DNA of 64,000 nt from Sphingomonas edaphi (GTDB lineage Bacteria; Pseudomonadota; Alphaproteobacteria; Sphingomonadales; Sphingomonadaceae): contig NZ_QXTF01000001.1 of the NCBI RefSeq assembly GCF_003583725.1, positions 682,001 through 746,000 on the forward strand. The letters are read 5' to 3'. How positions within the stretch are numbered: the stretch's first letter is position 1; the number at the start of each line of letters is the position of its first letter. Position numbers and translations under genes: made by a program. Under the pieces are notes generated by a model, which did no database searches, was not told the DNA's origin, and saw only the letters and a program-made list of their open reading frames with translations. Below are positions 1-9,869 of this stretch, one piece after another.

Positions 1-265
1 GGATCAGCTTGCGCTGGGTGGAGTTGGGGGCGAATTGGTCTGACAGGACCCGAACCGACACGCAGGCCGAACAATCGACGCAGCTTGGGCGGTATGCCAC
101 GGACTGCGAACGGCGGAAACCGATGCGTCCTAGCGCTTCGTTGAGTTCACCAGCGTTGCGGCCATTCAGTTCGGTAAACACCTTCCGCTCCACCTTGCCC
201 GGAAGATATGGGCATGGCGAAGGGTTGGTGACAAAGAACTTAGGGAAGCGAAATGGTGCGCTCAC
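1..265 (-). CDS. bpt: Aspartate/glutamate leucyltransferase (Bpt), 5' part only
   Basis: Only the first 88 codons are in the window; the 3' end lies to the left of position 1. I translated the minus strand by hand. The product begins [20 protein letters not shown] and continues with [13 protein letters not shown], then [14 protein letters not shown] and CSACVSVR. These blocks and the clustered cysteines are the N-terminal signature of the arginyl-tRNA/leucyl-tRNA protein transferase family. By family knowledge, Bpt adds leucine from Leu-tRNA to N-terminal Asp or Glu, marking proteins for ClpAP degradation through the N-degron pathway. I chose the GTG start at 263-265 because a GGAGG ribosome-binding sequence lies about 9 nt upstream and the next in-frame start is a TTG. 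It reads away from ilvA in the same direction, with a 132-bp gap holding no clear terminator. Confidence 0.88.
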   Translation of the reverse strand, partial: MSAPFRFPKFFVTNPSPCPYLPGKVERKVFTELNGRNAGELNEALGRIGFRRSQSVAYRPSCVDCSACVSVRVLSDQFAPNSTQRKLI

Positions 266-397
266 CCTGGCCGGCCTCCGCAAAATGGTTACGAAACTCT
301 TTATGCGACCGGTAAACGCTGATGAAAAGGGGTTGTGCCGGGAAAAGAGGGTTAATGAACCTACCTGTCCCGCTGCTGGACGGAAACTGGTTAACCG

Positions 398-1627
398 CTA
401 GTCGAGCTCGGCGCGTTCTACATTGAAGCCGGCGTCTTCCAGCCGCTTGACCAGTGTATCGATCGCCTGTGCGTCCCGTGCTTCGCACTCCACCTCGATC
501 ACCGTGTCCTTGGCGGGCAGCCGCGTAAAAATGCGGTGGTGATTGGTCTCGATGATGTTGACGCCGCACTCGTAGAATTTGGCCGTGATTGCGGCGAGCG
601 CACCGGGCCGGTCCTGTGCGGCGATCCTCAACCTTGCGATCCGTCCGCAACGAACCAACTCCCGCACCAGCACATTGGCCAGCAGGTGCGTGTCGATATT
701 CCCGCCGCACAGGATGGTGCCGACCTTGCGGCCGCGGAAACGCTCGGGCTGAGCCAGCATCGCCGCAAGACCTGCCGCGCCCGCCCCCTCGACCACCGAC
801 TTTTCGATGTTCACCAGCATCGCGACGGCATGCTCAATGTCCTTTTCGGCCACTAGGTCGATGCGATCGACGAGCTCGCCGATAATCGCGCGCGTCAGCT
901 GCCCGGGTTCCTTGACCGCAATGCCCTCGGCCAACGTGTCGCCGCCAATGGCTCCGTGGCCGCCCTCAACCACATTTTTCATCGACGGATATAGTTCGGC
1001 CTCGACCCCGACGATCTTGATGTCGGGCTTCAGCGCCTTTGCCGCGGTCGCGACGCCGGAAATCAGTCCTCCGCCGCCAATCGGTACCACCAGCATGTCG
1101 AGGTCCGGCGCATCTTCGAGCATTTCGATGCCGATCGTGCCGGCACCGTTCATCACTGCGACGTCGTCGAATGGATGAACGAATACCAGACGACGCTCCG
1201 CTTCCAGCTCAAGCGCGTGCGCGTAGGCATCGTCGAATCGCTCGCCGCGAAGTACGACGTGTGCGCCATGGCCTTCGGTCTGCGTCACCTTGATGGTCGG
1301 GGTCGACACCGGCATCACGATGGTCACCGGAATGCCAAGCCGGCGGCCGTGATAGGCCACTGCCTGCGCATGGTTGCCAGCCGATGCCGCGACCACGCCC
1401 CGCGCCCGCTCTTCGGCGGTTAGCTGCAGCAGCTTGTTGAGCGCGCCACGCTCCTTGTAAGCAGCGGTAAATTGCAGGTTTTCGAACTTCAGCCACACGT
1501 CCGCATCGATGATTTGCGAAAGCGTCTCGCTCTTCATCATGGGCGTGCGGATCACCGCTTCCTTGATGCGCCCGGCGGCGGCGCGGATGTCGTCGATGGT
1601 CGGGCGGGTTGTCGTCGGTGCGTCCAT
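398..1627 (-). CDS. ilvA: Threonine ammonia-lyase (threonine dehydratase) with ACT domain
   Basis: Converts threonine to 2-oxobutyrate and ammonia with pyridoxal phosphate, the first step of isoleucine synthesis. The 409-residue product has a fold-type II PLP domain: the Schiff-base lysine is K58 in AAYKERGA, and the glycine-rich phosphate-binding loop is GGGGLISG near residue 185. A C-terminal ACT-like domain begins around residue 330 (RIAAQDRPGALAAIT), giving the shorter single-ACT form rather than the long E. coli IlvA type. I chose the ATG at 1625-1627 (MDAPTTTRP); the frame stays open upstream to a TTG at 1660 that would add 11 poorly conserved residues and crowd the divergent promoter. 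It is divergent from the amidohydrolase gene, with only about 54 bp between starts. Confidence 0.93.
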   Translation of the reverse strand: MDAPTTTRPTIDDIRAAAGRIKEAVIRTPMMKSETLSQIIDADVWLKFENLQFTAAYKERGALNKLLQLTAEERARGVVAASAGNHAQAVAYHGRRLGIPVTIVMPVSTPTIKVTQTEGHGAHVVLRGERFDDAYAHALELEAERRLVFVHPFDDVAVMNGAGTIGIEMLEDAPDLDMLVVPIGGGGLISGVATAAKALKPDIKIVGVEAELYPSMKNVVEGGHGAIGGDTLAEGIAVKEPGQLTRAIIGELVDRIDLVAEKDIEHAVAMLVNIEKSVVEGAGAAGLAAMLAQPERFRGRKVGTILCGGNIDTHLLANVLVRELVRCGRIARLRIAAQDRPGALAAITAKFYECGVNIIETNHHRIFTRLPAKDTVIEVECEARDAQAIDTLVKRLEDAGFNVERAELD

Positions 1628-1681
1628 GGTGGCGCGGCGTAGACCTTCCTTGTCCGGCAAACAATGCTATCCACTTGCCCT

Positions 1682-3325
1682 ATGCGAAAGACCCTGCTTG
1701 CGCTGACAGCGCTCCTCGCCTCGACCGCCTCGCTCGCGGACACTCTCGTCGATAATGCCAACGGAATCCAAGTCGATGACGCGGGCCGCATCCAGCGGTT
1801 CGATGGCCTGCTGATTGGCGATGACGGCAAGGTGAAGCAGTTGTTCCGCTCCGGCCAGCAACGCCCGGCCGCGGACAATAGGATCGACGCCCAGGGCCGA
1901 ACACTCCTGCCGGGTCTGGTTGACGGACACGGCCACGTCATGTCGCTCGGTTTTGCGGCGCTGCAACTAGATCTCACCGGAACGCGCTCGATCGCGGAGT
2001 TGCAGCAGCGGCTGCGCGACTATGCCGCGGCCAATCCCGACGCGATATGGATCCTTGGCCGCGGGTGGAACCAAGAGCTTTGGAGCGACAAGCGCTTCCC
2101 CACCGCCGCCGACCTCGACGCCGTGGTCAGTGATCGGCCGGTTTGGCTGGGCCGCGTGGACGGCCATGCCGCGGTCGCGAACAGTGCCGCGCTGAAGGCC
2201 GCCCGTGTCACCTCCGCGACAAAGGCTCCGGAAGGCGGACGGATCGAAAATGGCCTGTTCGTCGACGCGGCGATGAGTCTGGTGGACGGCAAAGTGCCTG
2301 CCCCGTCCGCCGGTGATTTCGATCGTGCACTGGCCAAGGCGCAGGAACTAATGCTGTCGGTCGGCATAACGTCCGCGGCCGACATGGGCAGCAGCCCAGC
2401 GGACTGGGCGGCCTTCGACCGGGCCGGCTCGGCTGGCAGGCTCAACGTTCGCATTATGAGCTACGCGGGCGGCATTCCCGCCATGCGGGCGATCAATGGT
2501 GGCCAGCCGAGCGGATGGCTCCACGGGGACCGACTGCATCTCGGCGGCGTTAAGCTTTATTCCGATGGCGCCTTGGGGTCCCGCGGTGCGTGGCTGAAGG
2601 CGTCCTACCACGACATGCCCGGTACTCGCGGCCTTTCCCTACTCACTCCGCAGCAGGTTGACGAGCAGGTCGGGGAGGCGTCGCGGAGTGGATACCAGAT
2701 CGCCATTCACGCCATCGGCGACGCGGCCAACGCGATGGTGCTAGACGCATACGGCAAGGCTCGCCTGGCGGACCGGCGGCCGCGCGTCGAACATGCGCAG
2801 ATTGTCGATCCGGCGGATGTGGAGAAATTTCGGCGATTCCAGGTCATCGCGTCGATGCAGCCGACCCACCAGACCAGTGACCGGGTGATGGCCGAAGCCC
2901 GGCTCGGGCCCGACCGGCTCGATGGCGCTTATGCATGGAACACGCTGGAGAAGCTGGGGGTCAAGCTTGCCTTTGGGTCCGATTTCCCCGTCGAAAGTCC
3001 CAATCCCTTCCCGGGCCTCTCCGCCGCCATTTCCCGGCAAGACGGGAGCGGTCAGCCCGCCGGCGGCTGGCGACCGGAAGAACGCGTCAGCCTTGGTCAG
3101 GCGCTCCACGGCTTCACGCGCGGCGCGGCCTATGCCGGTTTCGCGGAAAGCCGGATTGGGGCGCTGGAGACAGGAAAATGGGCCGATTTCATCATCGTCG
3201 ACCGCGACATCACCAAGATTGACGCAAAGGCGCTGGCCCGGACGGGCGTTTTGGAAAGCTGGGTTGCAGGCAGCAAAGTCTGGGCGCGGCTCGCTAGCGC
3301 CGGCGCCGGTGAGCGAGGTCGCTGA
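1682..3325 (+). CDS. Secreted YtcJ-like amidohydrolase
   Basis: A 547-residue metal-dependent amidohydrolase of the YtcJ / amidohydrolase-3 type. It begins with a signal peptide (MRKTLLALTALLASTASLA), so it should act in the periplasm. The metal-ligand motifs appear in order: HxH in DGHGHV near residue 85, the lysine of GVKLYSDGALGSRGAW, the histidine of AIHAIGDAAN, the histidine of RVEHAQIV and the aspartate of AFGSDFPVE. The physiological substrate is unknown for most of this family. I chose the ATG at 1682; the frame extends six codons upstream but those residues would precede a well-formed signal peptide. Its last 32 bp overlap the end of the convergent dsbD-like gene. Confidence 0.85.
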   Translation: MRKTLLALTALLASTASLADTLVDNANGIQVDDAGRIQRFDGLLIGDDGKVKQLFRSGQQRPAADNRIDAQGRTLLPGLVDGHGHVMSLGFAALQLDLTGTRSIAELQQRLRDYAAANPDAIWILGRGWNQELWSDKRFPTAADLDAVVSDRPVWLGRVDGHAAVANSAALKAARVTSATKAPEGGRIENGLFVDAAMSLVDGKVPAPSAGDFDRALAKAQELMLSVGITSAADMGSSPADWAAFDRAGSAGRLNVRIMSYAGGIPAMRAINGGQPSGWLHGDRLHLGGVKLYSDGALGSRGAWLKASYHDMPGTRGLSLLTPQQVDEQVGEASRSGYQIAIHAIGDAANAMVLDAYGKARLADRRPRVEHAQIVDPADVEKFRRFQVIASMQPTHQTSDRVMAEARLGPDRLDGAYAWNTLEKLGVKLAFGSDFPVESPNPFPGLSAAISRQDGSGQPAGGWRPEERVSLGQALHGFTRGAAYAGFAESRIGALETGKWADFIIVDRDITKIDAKALARTGVLESWVAGSKVWARLASAGAGERGR

Positions 3326-5291
3326 GCATCGACGGCGTCAACACCTGGGGCAATTCATCCGGCTCGGTCTGGCCCGGCTCGTACCACAGGTAGAGTGGAA
3401 CGCCGGCGCGCCCACGCTCCTCGAGGAAGCGCGTGATCGCAGGGTCGCCATTGGTCCAGTCGCCTACGAATACCTCGACTCCGGCCTTGCCGAACGCGTC
3501 CCGTGTGGCCTCCCGTTCGATCGCCGCCGCTTCGTTCGCCTTGCACGTCAGGCACCAGTCTGCGGTGAAGTAGACGAACGCCGGACGGCCATCGGCGCGC
3601 GCGGCCTGCACTGCCTCGGCGCTCCAAGCCGAAGCGCCAAGCGGCACCCGCGATGCGGCTACGGGTTGTTGCGGTACGAGTAGCACTGCCCCTCCCGCGA
3701 GCACGAGCGATAACGCACCGGCGGCCAACCCAAAGCTTCCACCCTTCCGCTGCGTCCGACCAACGGCAATCAGCAGGACCGCCAGCAGAACAGCGGCACC
3801 GCTCCCGACGAGTAACGCTGGCCAACCGACTTGCCGATAAAGAAGCCAAAGGCAACCGACTGCCGTGGCGATCATCGGGATGGCCAGGAAGCGTTGCAGC
3901 CGCGCCATCCAAGGGCCAGGCCGCGGCAACTTTGTTCGCAATGCCGGAACGAAAGCGACCAGCAGGAATGGTACGGCGAGGCCGAACCCGAGCGCCGCAA
4001 ACACGGCGATCGATCCGTAAACGGGTAGGAGCAAGGCGGTGCCAAGCGCCGCGCCAAGGAACGGGCCCGCGCACGGCGTCGCTACGAAGGCCGCGAGCGC
4101 ACCCGTCCCGAAGCTCCCCAGGCGCTGCCCTTCTCCGGCAAGCACAGGCAGCTCAAATGCCCGCAACAGGTTGAGACTGATTGCCGTCGCCAGAAGCATG
4201 AGCAGGAGCGTGGTTCGCGGATCCTGAAGCTGGAAGGCCCAACCCGCCGCGCTCCCGCCGGCACGAATCGCCAGCAATAGCGCCCCGAGCAATCCGGTCC
4301 CGATGACCGCGCCGGCCGTGTAGGCCAGGGCGTCGCGGCGAGCATGAACTTCATCCCCGCCCGACCGCGCAAGGTGAAGCGCCTTGAGGGCAAGGATCGG
4401 GAACACGCAAGGCATGAGATTGAGCAGAAGTCCGCCAAGAATTGCGCCCAGCACCGCCCACAGTACCGCTTCCGCGCCAAGGCTGCCGACTGCCCGTCCA
4501 CCGTCCGGAACGTTTCCCGGCATCGCCAGAAGTTGCAGGCCGCGGCCATCGCCGAGAGCTAGTACACCCGACACGCTGCGCGGCGACCCGCGCCGACGCT
4601 CAAGCTCAGCGATCAGTATATCACCCTTGCGGCGGAAATTCTGCGGAGCTGCATAGTCTATCGGCCCGTCGTCCGCAGGGAAGAAGTAGGGCTGGCCAAT
4701 CGAGACCGAGCTCGGCAGCGGCACGGCGATTTCAAGCTTCCGGCCCTTGATCGCGAAGCTGGCGGGACTTGCTAGCGGCCGCGGCAATGCGCGCCGCCAT
4801 TCGTCGAAGCGTTTGTCAGGTGCGGGTGTGCCCGAAAGCGCGACATCAAGCGACACTTCTGCCTTTTCCGGAACGCAAATCTTGTCAGTGCACGCCAGGT
4901 AATCGAGCTTGGCCGAGATTCGCATGCTGCCCGTTTCACCGACCGGGATGCGCAGCCGCGTCAGCACCGCGTAATCGCGCTCATAAACGTAGTTTTCGAT
5001 GCCTGCGACCAGCAGTCTCGACGGGACCGGGTAGCGCAATGCGCCGACCGACCATCCCTTCGGCAGGGTCCATTCGACCCTCATCGGCAGTCCCGCGTCG
5101 CCGGGATTCAACCAGTAACCGTGCCAGCCGGGCGTGGTGCGCATGACGATGGCAAGATCGGCCTCGCCCCCGGGATTGCCGCGCGTTTCCAGCGCAAGCT
5201 GGGGCTGGATGGCATTTTGGCGCGCCGTCAGTTGCGCTAGCGCGGGCGATGAAACCAGGAACGTCAGTAAAAGCAGGAGCGAGCGAAGCAT
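3294..5291 (-). CDS. dsbD: Cytochrome c biogenesis/thiol:disulfide interchange protein DsbD (ScsB-like)
   Basis: A 665-residue inner-membrane protein that carries electrons from cytoplasmic thioredoxin to periplasmic thiol proteins. A signal peptide (MLRSLLLLLTFLVSSPALA) is followed by a periplasmic domain with a CTDKIC cysteine pair near residue 135. A membrane domain of about eight helices spans roughly residues 270-530, with cysteines in LNLMPCVFP and ATPCAGP. A C-terminal thioredoxin-like domain carries WCLTCK near residue 580. The N-terminal domain resembles the ScsB/DsbC-like type rather than classical DsbD-alpha. I chose the ATG at 5289-5291 because the signal peptide begins there; an in-frame upstream start would add 18 residues. 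It lies 29 bp after metH2 in the same direction and may be cotranscribed with the methionine operon. Confidence 0.88.
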   Translation of the reverse strand: MLRSLLLLLTFLVSSPALAQLTARQNAIQPQLALETRGNPGGEADLAIVMRTTPGWHGYWLNPGDAGLPMRVEWTLPKGWSVGALRYPVPSRLLVAGIENYVYERDYAVLTRLRIPVGETGSMRISAKLDYLACTDKICVPEKAEVSLDVALSGTPAPDKRFDEWRRALPRPLASPASFAIKGRKLEIAVPLPSSVSIGQPYFFPADDGPIDYAAPQNFRRKGDILIAELERRRGSPRSVSGVLALGDGRGLQLLAMPGNVPDGGRAVGSLGAEAVLWAVLGAILGGLLLNLMPCVFPILALKALHLARSGGDEVHARRDALAYTAGAVIGTGLLGALLLAIRAGGSAAGWAFQLQDPRTTLLLMLLATAISLNLLRAFELPVLAGEGQRLGSFGTGALAAFVATPCAGPFLGAALGTALLLPVYGSIAVFAALGFGLAVPFLLVAFVPALRTKLPRPGPWMARLQRFLAIPMIATAVGCLWLLYRQVGWPALLVGSGAAVLLAVLLIAVGRTQRKGGSFGLAAGALSLVLAGGAVLLVPQQPVAASRVPLGASAWSAEAVQAARADGRPAFVYFTADWCLTCKANEAAAIEREATRDAFGKAGVEVFVGDWTNGDPAITRFLEERGRAGVPLYLWYEPGQTEPDELPQVLTPSMLSDLAHRRRR

Positions 5292-5320
5292 GTGCGGCTT
5301 CGCTAGCCGGTCAGCTTGGC

Positions 5321-7933
5321 CTAGTCGAGGTTCGGTCTCAGCCAACGCCTGGCCAGCTCGATGTCGATGCCCCGACGCTGGGCATAGTCTTCAAGCTGAT
5401 CCTGCCCGATACGGGCCACGCCGAAATAGCTCGCCTCCGGATGGGCAAAGTAGAAGCCGGATACGGCGGATGTCGGCAGCATCGCGAAATTCTCGGTTAG
5501 TTCGATGCCGGCTGGCCGGTCACCCAGCAGGCCGAATAGTAGCGGCTTGAGGCTATGGTCGGGGCAGGCGGGGTAACCGGGAGCAGGCCGGATGCCGCGG
5601 TATTCCTCGCGGATCAGCTGCTCATTGGTCAGCGCTTCGCTGGGCGCATAAGCCCAATATTTTGTGCGAACCTGCTGGTGCAGCCGCTCAGCAAAGGCTT
5701 CGGCCAGCCGGTCAGCCAGCGCTTTCAGCAAGATGTCGCGATAATCGTCATAATCGGCGGCAAAGCGCTTCAGGTGCGGCTCGATCCCGTGGATCGCGAC
5801 GGCGAACCCGCCGAGCCAATCCTCTTCCTTGGGCGCGATGAAGTCGGCGAGACACATGTTGGCGCGACCCGAACGCTTGCGCACCTGCTGGCGAAGAAAA
5901 GATAAGCGGGTTCGGACTTCGTCCAGAACGATGACATCGTCCCCCTCGCGCCGAACTGGCCATAGGCCTACGGTCGCCTTGGCCGTCAGCCATTTCTCGT
6001 CGATGATCTGGCGAAGCATGGCCTGCGCATCCGCGAGCAATCCCCGTGCGCTTTCGCCCACTACTTCGTCGGCGAGAATGGCTGGATAGGTCCCAGCGAG
6101 CTCCCACGCGCGAAAAAACGGTGTCCAGTCGATTACCTCGACCAGGTCCTTCAGCGGCCAGTCGTCGAATGAATGAAGGCCGGGGTGCGCCGGTCGCGGG
6201 CTTGGCTCCGAATGGTCGGGCGTGAAGCCATTGGCCCTCGCCTCGAGCATCGGCGCCAGTTCGTTCGAGCCCCTGCCCGCCCGGCTTTCGCGAAGCGCGC
6301 GATAGTCGTTCGCAGTCCGATGAACCAGCTCCTCGCGGCCTGGCCCATCACTAACGAGGGCGGTCGCGACGCCTACCGCGCGGCTCGCGTCCAGCACGTG
6401 CAGCACCGGCCCTTCATAGGCTGGCGCTATGCGAATGGCGGTATGGGCACGGCTGGTCGTCGCCCCGCCGATGAGCAAAGGCCGTTGCATGCCCGCACGT
6501 TGCATCTCCTCAGCGACGGTTACCATCTCATCAAGTGAGGGAGTGATGAGGCCAGACAGGCCGATCATGGCGGCGTCGTTCTCGTTGGCGGCCTCCAAGA
6601 TCTTTGGCCACGGCACCATCACACCGAGGTCAATTACGTCAAATCCATTGCACTGCAGCACGACGCCAACAATGTTCTTGCCGATGTCGTGAACGTCACC
6701 CTTCACGGTCGCCATGACGATGCGGCCCTTGGACGTGTCGCTTCCCGGCTCCTTCTGCGCCTCAATGAAGGGAAGGAGATGCGCCACTGCCTTCTTCATG
6801 ACCCGTGCCGATTTTACCACTTGCGGCAGGAACATCCTTCCCGAGCCGAACAGGTCGCCGACCAAATTCATGCCCTGCATCAACGGTCCTTCGATTACTT
6901 CGATCGGACGTGCGAACAGGGTCCGGGCTTCTTCCGTATCTTCGACAATATGTTCGTCGATGCCCTTGACCAGCGCATGGGCCAGCCGCTCGCGAACAGG
7001 CCATTGCCGCCATTCAGCGGCCTTCTTCACCTCGGCCGCGTCAGTTCCGCGATAGCGTTCGGCCAGTGCGATTAGCCGCTCGGTCGCATCGTCGTGGCGG
7101 TCAAGAATGACGTCCTCGCAGGCATCGCGAAGCTCGCGGTCGATCTCGTCATAGACATCGAGTTGGCCAGCATTGACGATCCCCATATCCATTCCCGCCG
7201 GGATGGCGTGGTAGAGAAACACCGAGTGCATCGCGCGCCTTACCGGCTCGTTGCCGCGGAACGAAAAGCTCAGATTGCTGAGTCCGCCAGAGATATGGAC
7301 GCGCGGACATCGAGCGCGAATCTCGGCGGCGGCCTCAATGAAATCGAGCGCGTAGCGGCGATGCTCGTCGATGCCCGTCGCCACTGCGAAGATGTTCGGG
7401 TCGAAAATAATGTCTTCGGCCGGAAAGCCGTCAGTTACGAGCAGCTTGTAGGCCCGCTCGCAAATCGCGACCTTTCGCTCCTTCGTGTCCGCCTGGCCGG
7501 TTTCGTCGAACGCCATCACGACCACGGCGGCGCCATAGGATCGCACCTTGCGCGAGGCATCGAGGAATGCCTCCTCTCCTTCTTTGAGGCTGATCGAATT
7601 GACGATCGGCTTGCCCGAAACGCACTTCAGTCCGGCCTCGATCACACTCCACTTAGAACTATCGATCATCACAGGGACGCGGGCGATGTCCGGCTCCGCG
7701 GCAATACGCTTCAGAAAGGTCGCCATCGCCGTCTCGCCGTCGAGCAGGGCCTCGTCCATGTTGACGTCGACGATCTGCGCACCAGCCTCCACCTGCTCAC
7801 GGGCGACACTAACGGCGGCATCGTAGTCGCCGGCGAGGATAAGCTTCTTGAACTTGGCGGAGCCGGTAACGTTGGTCCGCTCGCCGATGTTGACGAAGCG
7901 CGCGCCGGCTGCGGCGCTGGAAAAATCGCTCAC
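5321..7933 (-). CDS. metH: Methionine synthase, folate/cobalamin/activation part (MetH2)
   Basis: The larger half of a split cobalamin-dependent methionine synthase, 870 residues. Domains in order: pterin-binding (starts [16 protein letters not shown]), the four-helix cobalamin cap (about 310-400), the Rossmann cobalamin domain with DVHDIG, whose histidine near residue 413 is the lower axial cobalt ligand, and the activation domain that binds SAM for reductive reactivation ([14 protein letters not shown] near 785). The homocysteine-binding domain is missing and is supplied by the gene just upstream. The start is a GTG at 7931-7933 that overlaps the metH1 stop as GTGA; the frame runs open into metH1, but those residues are not family-like. 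Translational coupling to metH1 should keep the two halves at equal levels. Confidence 0.95.
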   Translation of the reverse strand: MSDFSSAAAGARFVNIGERTNVTGSAKFKKLILAGDYDAAVSVAREQVEAGAQIVDVNMDEALLDGETAMATFLKRIAAEPDIARVPVMIDSSKWSVIEAGLKCVSGKPIVNSISLKEGEEAFLDASRKVRSYGAAVVVMAFDETGQADTKERKVAICERAYKLLVTDGFPAEDIIFDPNIFAVATGIDEHRRYALDFIEAAAEIRARCPRVHISGGLSNLSFSFRGNEPVRRAMHSVFLYHAIPAGMDMGIVNAGQLDVYDEIDRELRDACEDVILDRHDDATERLIALAERYRGTDAAEVKKAAEWRQWPVRERLAHALVKGIDEHIVEDTEEARTLFARPIEVIEGPLMQGMNLVGDLFGSGRMFLPQVVKSARVMKKAVAHLLPFIEAQKEPGSDTSKGRIVMATVKGDVHDIGKNIVGVVLQCNGFDVIDLGVMVPWPKILEAANENDAAMIGLSGLITPSLDEMVTVAEEMQRAGMQRPLLIGGATTSRAHTAIRIAPAYEGPVLHVLDASRAVGVATALVSDGPGREELVHRTANDYRALRESRAGRGSNELAPMLEARANGFTPDHSEPSPRPAHPGLHSFDDWPLKDLVEVIDWTPFFRAWELAGTYPAILADEVVGESARGLLADAQAMLRQIIDEKWLTAKATVGLWPVRREGDDVIVLDEVRTRLSFLRQQVRKRSGRANMCLADFIAPKEEDWLGGFAVAIHGIEPHLKRFAADYDDYRDILLKALADRLAEAFAERLHQQVRTKYWAYAPSEALTNEQLIREEYRGIRPAPGYPACPDHSLKPLLFGLLGDRPAGIELTENFAMLPTSAVSGFYFAHPEASYFGVARIGQDQLEDYAQRRGIDIELARRWLRPNLD

Positions 7934-8970
7934 GCGGCGAGCACCATAGGTTCCAGACCGGCCAACAAGGTCGTCGATCTGACGTCCGGGACGGCGCGCG
8001 GCGTGCAATCGCGCACCGCCTCGGCAATGGCAGCGATGTGGGCGGGAGTGGTGCCGCAACAGCCGCCGACAATGTTCACCAAGCCATCATTGAGCCACTC
8101 GCGAACCTGGCCGGCGGTTTCAGCGGCGGCTTCGTCGTATTCGCCGAACTCGTTGGGAAGGCCGGCGTTCGGATAGGCCATCACCAGCGTTTCCGCCTGC
8201 CGCGCCAGCGCCGCAAGATGAGGCCGCAACTGGGCCGCGCCGAACGAGCAATTAAGCCCGATCGTCAGCGGCCGGGCGTGACGAACGCTGGCCCAGAAGC
8301 CCTCGACCGTATGGCCGGACAGGTTTCGACCGCTAAGGTCGGTCAGCGTCATCGAAATCATGATTGGCAATTCACGACGCAGCACCACTTCAGCTTCAAG
8401 CGCGGCCATGATCGCGGCCTTGCAGTTCAGCGTGTCGAATACGGTTTCAATCAGCACGAAATCGATGCCGCCGCGAATGAGGGCATCGATTTGCTCGCGG
8501 TACACGGCCTTCACCTGATCGAAGTCGATCTCCCGGTATCCCGGATCATTGACGTCAGGTGACAGCGACAGCGTCTTGTTGGTCGGGCCTATCGCGCCCG
8601 CAACCCAGCGTTGCCGCCCGTCATCTGCTGAATCGACAACGTCGCGAATCATCCGCGCCGCTGCCTCGTTGATCTCTCCGACCAGGCTTTCAGCGCCATA
8701 GTCCGCCTGGCTAATCGAATTGGCATTGAAGGTATTGGTCGCCAGCACGTCCGCGCCTGCTTCGACGAACTGCCGCGCAATGCTACGCACGACATCCGGC
8801 CGAGTCAGATTGAGCAGGTCGTTATTCCCGCGCTGGTCATGGTTGAACGTCAGATTCCCGCGAAAATCGGCTTCCCCGAGCTTCTCCGCCTGGATCATTG
8901 TGCCGTAAGCGCCATCCTTTACGAGGATGCGCTGCTTGGCGGCGGCGCGGAAGGCGGCGGCGGCGCTCAT
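7930..8970 (-). CDS. metH: Methionine synthase, homocysteine-binding part (MetH1)
   Basis: A 346-residue homocysteine S-methyltransferase domain protein, the N-terminal module of MetH as a separate gene. It opens with [20 protein letters not shown]. The zinc ligands are visible as the cysteine of GLNCSFGA and the pair in GGCCGTTP. It activates homocysteine thiolate for methyl transfer from methylcobalamin on the partner protein. The ATG at 8968-8970 overlaps the metF stop as ATGA, and its own stop overlaps the metH2 GTG as GTGA, so the arsR-metF-metH1-metH2 reading is a chain of 4-nt overlaps. The open frame upstream of this ATG is metF sequence read out of frame. Confidence 0.95.
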   Translation of the reverse strand: MSAAAAFRAAAKQRILVKDGAYGTMIQAEKLGEADFRGNLTFNHDQRGNNDLLNLTRPDVVRSIARQFVEAGADVLATNTFNANSISQADYGAESLVGEINEAAARMIRDVVDSADDGRQRWVAGAIGPTNKTLSLSPDVNDPGYREIDFDQVKAVYREQIDALIRGGIDFVLIETVFDTLNCKAAIMAALEAEVVLRRELPIMISMTLTDLSGRNLSGHTVEGFWASVRHARPLTIGLNCSFGAAQLRPHLAALARQAETLVMAYPNAGLPNEFGEYDEAAAETAGQVREWLNDGLVNIVGGCCGTTPAHIAAIAEAVRDCTPRAVPDVRSTTLLAGLEPMVLAA

Positions 8971-9869
8971 GCTCTTGCTCCCAGCATGTGACAGATGGCG
9001 TAGGCCAGTTCTGCCCGGTTGAGCGTGTAGAAGTGGAAATGCCGGACGCCGCCTGCGTAAAGCTGCCCACAAAGTTCGCCGGCGATGGTCGCGGCCACCA
9101 ATTGCCGCGCAGCGGGCAGATCGTCCAACCCTTCGAACAACCGGTCCATCCACACCGGAATTGCCGCTCCACACTGTCCGGCAAATCGCCGCGCCTGGGC
9201 GACATTCGTAACAGGCAGGATGCCCGGAACGATCTCCACATCCGGGCGACGGGCAACGACCTTGTCGCGAAATCGGAAGAAGCACTCAGGCGAAAAGAAA
9301 AACTGCGTGATTGCGCGGTCGGCACCGGCGTCGATTTTTCGCAGCAGATTGTCGAGATCACTGTCCGGGCAATCAGCATCCGGGTGTACTTCGGGATAGG
9401 CGGCCACCGAGATTTCAAACGAAGCAACTTGCTTGAGCCCTGTAACCAGCTCGGCGGCATTCGCGTACCCTCCGGGATGCGCGGCATAAGGCTGACCGGG
9501 TTCTGCCGGATCACCCCGCAAGGCGACGATGTGCCGGACTCCTGCGTCCCAGTAGCTTCTAGCAATATCGTCGATTTCCTCGCGGCTCGCGCCGACGCAC
9601 GTCAGGTGCGCCGCGGGCGTGAGGCTGGTTTCGCGGACCAGCCGCTCTACGGTCGCATGGGTGCGCTCCCGCGTCGATCCACCAGCACCGTAGGTAACCG
9701 ACACAAACCTGGGCCGCAGCGGCGCCAACGTCTTGATCGACTTCCACAGTGTTTCCGACATGGCATCGGACTTGGGCGGGAAGAACTCGAAGCTAACGGC
9801 AATATCTCCGCGCGCTTCAGCGAACAGCGGCGCATGCTCCGCCAGCGCGACCTGCGTCTCCCGGTTCAC
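8967..9869 (-). CDS. metF: 5,10-methylenetetrahydrofolate reductase
   Basis: A 300-residue FAD enzyme that reduces methylene-THF to 5-methyl-THF, the methyl donor for MetH. Recognised by VSFEFFPPK near the N-terminus, RFVSVTYGAGGSTRERT, the HLTCVGASREEI block, a glycine-containing loop in VALRGDPAEP and the QFFFSPECFFRF segment. The length matches bacterial MetF. I chose the GTG at 9867-9869 because it overlaps the stop of the upstream regulator gene as GTGA and gives the normal N-terminus; the longer frame adds 16 out-of-family residues. Placed between the regulator and metH1, it makes the operon a methyl-supply unit for methionine synthesis. Confidence 0.95.
   Translation of the reverse strand: MNRETQVALAEHAPLFAEARGDIAVSFEFFPPKSDAMSETLWKSIKTLAPLRPRFVSVTYGAGGSTRERTHATVERLVRETSLTPAAHLTCVGASREEIDDIARSYWDAGVRHIVALRGDPAEPGQPYAAHPGGYANAAELVTGLKQVASFEISVAAYPEVHPDADCPDSDLDNLLRKIDAGADRAITQFFFSPECFFRFRDKVVARRPDVEIVPGILPVTNVAQARRFAGQCGAAIPVWMDRLFEGLDDLPAARQLVAATIAGELCGQLYAGGVRHFHFYTLNRAELAYAICHMLGARA

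Noticed and set aside
9-401. A 130-codon plus-strand open frame at the left edge
   Set aside because: It is antisense to the bpt start and has no recognisable protein features; the minus-strand translation gives a clear Bpt N-terminus.
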